A DNA stretch of 40,575 bases from contig CAJUPJ010000033.1 in NCBI GenBank assembly GCA_910588655.1, forward strand, positions 1 to 40,575. The letters are read 5' to 3'. This DNA comes from an uncultured Lachnospiraceae bacterium. Its GTDB lineage: Bacteria > Bacillota > Clostridia > Lachnospirales > Lachnospiraceae. Under the pieces are notes generated by a model, which worked only from the letters and a program-made list of their open reading frames with translations, was not told the origin of the DNA and searched no databases. Position 1 is the stretch's first letter, and each line of letters starts with the position of its first letter. This document shows positions 39,865-40,575 of the stretch, in pieces. The position numbers were made by a program, and so were the translations under genes.

Positions 39865-39893
39865 ATTATACAGCTTTTTGGGTATTATGTAAA
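39865..39893 (-). promoter_or_regulatory. Sigma-A promoter of the PBP gene
   Basis: On the minus strand TTTACA (39888-39893), a 17-bp spacer and TATAAT (39865-39870) predict a start near 39858, 72 nt before the ATG. Repeat copy C begins about 58 bp upstream of the -35 box. Confidence 0.8.
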
Positions 39894-39950
39894 GACTTGG
39901 GAAATTTCCGAAGCGGATGCTTCCAGCCATCTGGATAAAATGCCATACAA

Positions 39951-40526
39951 CATAATTTACAGTTATCCTGTGTTTTGTAAGTAACGGACGCAGGGTTTCC
40001 GTGTCCAGCTAAATATTATTACATTCCAGGGCACGCTTGCGCTACGTTAGCCCACGCAACGGCACATAAAGCCCATATATCCCCAAAAAACCTCCTGGGA
40101 TATATGGGCTTAAATGCCGGCGGTGCTAAAGTGCCCCTGTCATGTAATAATATTTAGCTGGAACACTGGAAACCTGCTGTTCACTGGTAAAATTACAAAA
40201 AAACATAAAACACTAAATTTAACACAATAACTACAAATTATGTTGTGCAGAATTTTATTCAGATGGGCGGAAGTGACTGGCAGAATAATCCTGCCACATA
40301 TAATTTATAGTTATTTTGCTGTTCTATGTTTTTTTGTGGACTTATGGGTTTATACTGGCAGGTTTTACGTGCCAGATGCCAGCAATATTACATACAGGGG
40401 TACTTTAAGCCCGTCGGCATTTAAGCTGGATATTTAATGTGACGGAATAAACGCATGTTTATTCTGGAGCATTAAATATCTGGCTTTATGTGCCGCTGCG
40501 TGGCTTAACGTAACGGGAGTGTACCC
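39951..40526. repeat. Large palindromic element, copy C (right end lost or beyond window)
   Basis: The left end is ATAATTTACAGTTATCC (from 39952). Hairpin 1 is complete here (about 40000-40165): outer arms carry GCTAAATATTATTACAT and its complement, and the tip is CCCATATATCCC/GGGATATATGGG. A spacer with its own small hairpin (GGCAGAATAATCCTGCC, 40279-40295) and hairpin 2 (about 40370-40526) follow. Hairpin 2 uses the other tip type (GATATTTAATGTGACG with GAGCATTAAATATC). Similarity to copies A and B stops after GTACCCC at 40526. The last 49 bp (40527-40575) are unrelated, and the right terminal repeat is not seen. Confidence 0.82.
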
Positions 40527-40575
40527 CATAAGTGCGAACTTAAGCAAGCAATCCTGGTAAAATTGCTGTATGGAA

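Overview
The window is A+T-rich DNA from a low-GC Gram-positive anaerobe, most likely a member of the Lachnospiraceae (Clostridia). This rests on protein types (UPF0210 plus ACT pair, a long FtsA-like protein, a membrane-anchored trigger-factor homologue, a VanRS-like pair, hexameric GdhA) and on strong GGAGG ribosome sites. Genus cannot be set from the sequence alone. Most genes lie on the minus strand. The plus-strand genes (a frameshifted orphan, gdhA, a Cu/Zn-SOD homologue, a serine recombinase and an FMN-binding membrane protein) are scattered singly between minus-strand operons.

Read in the minus-strand direction, 7.3-0.3 kb is a housekeeping run: hisH-hisF-ung-FtsA-like-walJ-like-ACT-UPF0210. 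From 11.1 to 7.5 kb come a lipoprotein, CheV and a large acidic single-pass membrane protein. From 22 to 11 kb come a HAD phosphatase, an anchored PPIase, a coiled-coil membrane protein, two adjacent OmpR-type regulators, a VanS-like kinase, small membrane proteins, an MFS transporter behind a possible leader-peptide/terminator control region, and a second kinase. From 23 to 34 kb lie gdhA, a phospholipase-C-like protein, an NlpC/P60 wall hydrolase, RidA, a SMI1/KNR4-like protein, a Cu/Zn-SOD homologue, MATE and AraC genes and a solitary serine recombinase. From 34 to 40 kb lie a perfect promoter with a cloverleaf-like RNA, a predicted heme/FMN electron-transfer membrane protein, pyruvate kinase, a small membrane protein and a class A PBP.

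The least explained structure is a large non-coding palindromic element present three times (15.18-15.76, 22.22-22.95 and 39.95-40.53 kb). Its 17-bp terminal inverted repeats enclose two long hairpins that are inverted copies of each other, around a central hairpin. All three copies lie upstream of genes. The hairpin tips are modular, and in one copy the tip is replaced by a second small element with its own 19-bp inverted repeats. Other candidates are a four-way-junction RNA at 34.1 kb, a small RNA with a C-rich loop at 22.0 kb, a Cys-rich 34-codon leader ORF with a terminator ahead of the MFS gene, and an A9 frameshift in a gene with an intact promoter. No tRNA, rRNA, CRISPR array or phage module was seen.
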